Shown here piece after piece: positions 5,464-6,343 of a stretch of DNA of 6,343 bases; the stretch's first letter is position 1, and each line of letters begins with the position of its first letter. The DNA comes from Rubrivivax sp. Its GTDB lineage: Bacteria; Pseudomonadota; Gammaproteobacteria; Burkholderiales; Burkholderiaceae_C. The stretch is taken from positions 1 through 6,343 of the forward strand of contig JAIXSD010000142.1 in assembly GCA_027484885.1 (NCBI GenBank), given 5' to 3'. Position numbers and translations under genes: made by a program. The notes under the pieces are model-generated. The model did no database searches. It was not told the DNA's origin and saw nothing but the letters and a program-made list of their open reading frames with translations.

Positions 5464-6024
5464 GAGCGCGTCCGCCGTCCAGACATACGCTTCGTCGTCG
5501 TGCATCTGGCCGGCGATGCAGTCGTTGTCTTTGAGAATGCGATCGAAGACGAAGCCGGCTTTCTGCAGCACCCGTGCCGAGGCCTGGTTGCCCACCGTCA
5601 CCGTGCTGACGATGCGCCGCACGCCGCGCTCACGCAAGGCTGCCGTGGCGGCTTGCACTGCCTCGCTGGCGTAACCCTGACCCCAGGCCCGGCGCAGCAG
5701 GTAGTAGCCGAGATTGGGCGCGTTCAGCTGCGCATCGATCTCGGCATCCAGCCGGCCCAGGCAGCAGCCATCGGCCTTGCGCCGCAGGGCCCAGACCGGC
5801 CAGGCGAACTGCCCATCGGGCGAACGACGGTTCTCCAGCGCCCGCCAATGCGCCGCCAGGGCCTCCACGCGGTCGGGCTTGTCCATGGAAATCCAGCGGT
5901 AGAGCTCGGGCTCTTGCAAGCCCTCGAACAACTCGGCCGCGTGGGAGGCACGCAAGGGCTCCAGCCACAGGCGGGGCGACTCGATGGGGGCGGCCAGGCG
6001 GGCCAGCAGGTCGTCCGGGATCAT
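5446..6024 (-). CDS. GNAT-family N-acetyltransferase (RimJ/RimL type)
   Basis: This 192-residue cytoplasmic enzyme transfers an acetyl group from acetyl-CoA to an amine. The order of elements is the usual one for the RimJ/RimL branch (Acetyltransf_3): strand RLWLEPLRASHAAELF (18-33), GRLDAEI (90-96), the acetyl-CoA loop RRAWGQGYASEA (111-122) with the xxGxG core, and VGNQASARVLQKAGF (144-158), the Asn/Ser-containing helix followed by KxGF. Length is normal. The start at 6024 gives the standard N-terminus; only a weak GAG-like site precedes it. The longer frame to 6276 is antisense-like in its extra part and overlaps the TPR gene. The TPR gene ends 10 bases upstream, so the two are probably one operon. 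The stop lies inside the deacetylase gene, an 18-base tail-to-tail overlap. Substrate is unknown: ribosomal protein, antibiotic or small amine are all possible. Confidence 0.9.
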   Translation of the reverse strand: MIPDDLLARLAAPIESPRLWLEPLRASHAAELFEGLQEPELYRWISMDKPDRVEALAAHWRALENRRSPDGQFAWPVWALRRKADGCCLGRLDAEIDAQLNAPNLGYYLLRRAWGQGYASEAVQAATAALRERGVRRIVSTVTVGNQASARVLQKAGFVFDRILKDNDCIAGQMHDDEAYVWTADALSAPAA

Positions 6025-6034
6025 GCTCGAACGC

Positions 6035-6343
6035 TCAAACTGGATGGCGCAGCTGCGCCAAGAGCGCCAGCGCCTCGCGCGTGGTCGCCTGCCTCGGGTC
6101 CTGCAGCTGCACCCGCAAGGCCAGGGCCTGCTGAAAGCGCGATTCCGCCTCGTCAAAGCGCCCCTGCTCCACCAGGCTGCGGCCCCAGTGCTGCAGCACC
6201 ATGGCGCGCAAACGCAGCCAGCCGCCGGCCTCGCACAGGTCCACCGTGCGGGCGAAGATGGGCTCGGCCTCGGCACGCTGGCCGAGGTATTGCAGGGCGG
6301 TGGCGTAGGCGCACCAGAACCAGCCCAGGGCTTCGTGCGGCGC
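6035..6343 (-). CDS. 3' end of a tetratricopeptide-repeat protein, cut by right edge
   Basis: The last 102 codons of a minus-strand gene are present; the frame is open to the right edge and no start is visible. The peptide shows TPR-like helical pairs: ALGWFWCAYATALQYLGQRA followed by EAEPIFARTVDLCEAGG, then LQHWGRSLVEQGRFDEAESRF and QQALALRVQLQDPR. The GRFDEAE...ALALR pattern is the classic second half of a TPR unit. It should be a helical scaffold for protein contacts; nothing here shows which. Many Burkholderiales TPR proteins of this kind carry an N-terminal catalytic or regulatory domain, which would lie outside the window. A GTG at 6244 exists internally but coding quality continues upstream of it, so it is not the start. 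It runs into the acetyltransferase gene after 10 bases. Confidence 0.8.
   Translation of the reverse strand, partial: APHEALGWFWCAYATALQYLGQRAEAEPIFARTVDLCEAGGWLRLRAMVLQHWGRSLVEQGRFDEAESRFQQALALRVQLQDPRQATTREALALLAQLRHPV

Noticed and set aside
4692..5534. Arg/Pro/Gly-rich frame of 280 codons on the plus strand
   Set aside because: It is an out-of-frame shadow of the polysaccharide deacetylase, with biased Arg/Pro/Gly/Gln content and no motif.
1..6343. CRISPR arrays, insertion sequences, tRNA or rRNA genes, toxin-antitoxin or defence systems
   Set aside because: I read for regular direct repeats, terminal inverted repeats, transposase or recombinase motifs and RNA-gene signatures and found none; every large region is explained by ordinary chromosomal genes.

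Overview
The window is high-GC bacterial DNA in which the real reading frames mostly end codons in G or C. Gene content and codon style suggest a betaproteobacterium of the order Burkholderiales, perhaps close to Roseateles, Rubrivivax or Pelomonas. That placement is an inference from style; there is no rRNA or other marker here.

Layout from left to right: (1) at the left edge, a short minus-strand coding-like frame that lacks a canonical start codon; (2) a minus-strand secreted OmpA-family protein; (3) a 207-base divergent intergenic region with a nested dyad; (4) a plus-strand secreted single-domain esterase of the poly(3-hydroxybutyrate) depolymerase/LpqC type; (5) a short hairpin between convergent genes; (6) a minus-strand two-component pair, with an OmpR-type response regulator upstream of an EnvZ-like sensor kinase 3 bases away; (7) a 151-base divergent region carrying -10 elements for both sides and a central AT-rich motif; (8) a plus-strand exported polysaccharide deacetylase; (9) a minus-strand GNAT acetyltransferase whose 3' end overlaps that of the deacetylase by 18 bases; (10) at the right edge, the 3' end of a TPR-protein gene directly upstream of the acetyltransferase.

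Functionally, the middle of the window is a membrane-sensor/response-regulator system flanked by two exported polymer-acting enzymes, with an envelope protein further out. The simplest reading is envelope and polymer metabolism, with the two-component system possibly controlling itself and the divergent deacetylase from one shared operator. That link rests only on geometry and a candidate motif. I see no mobile element, CRISPR array, tRNA or rRNA, and no clear evidence of a new defence or other multi-gene system. Most genes belong to familiar families. The most unusual points are the start-less frame at the left edge, the possibly leaderless response regulator, and the two intergenic motifs.
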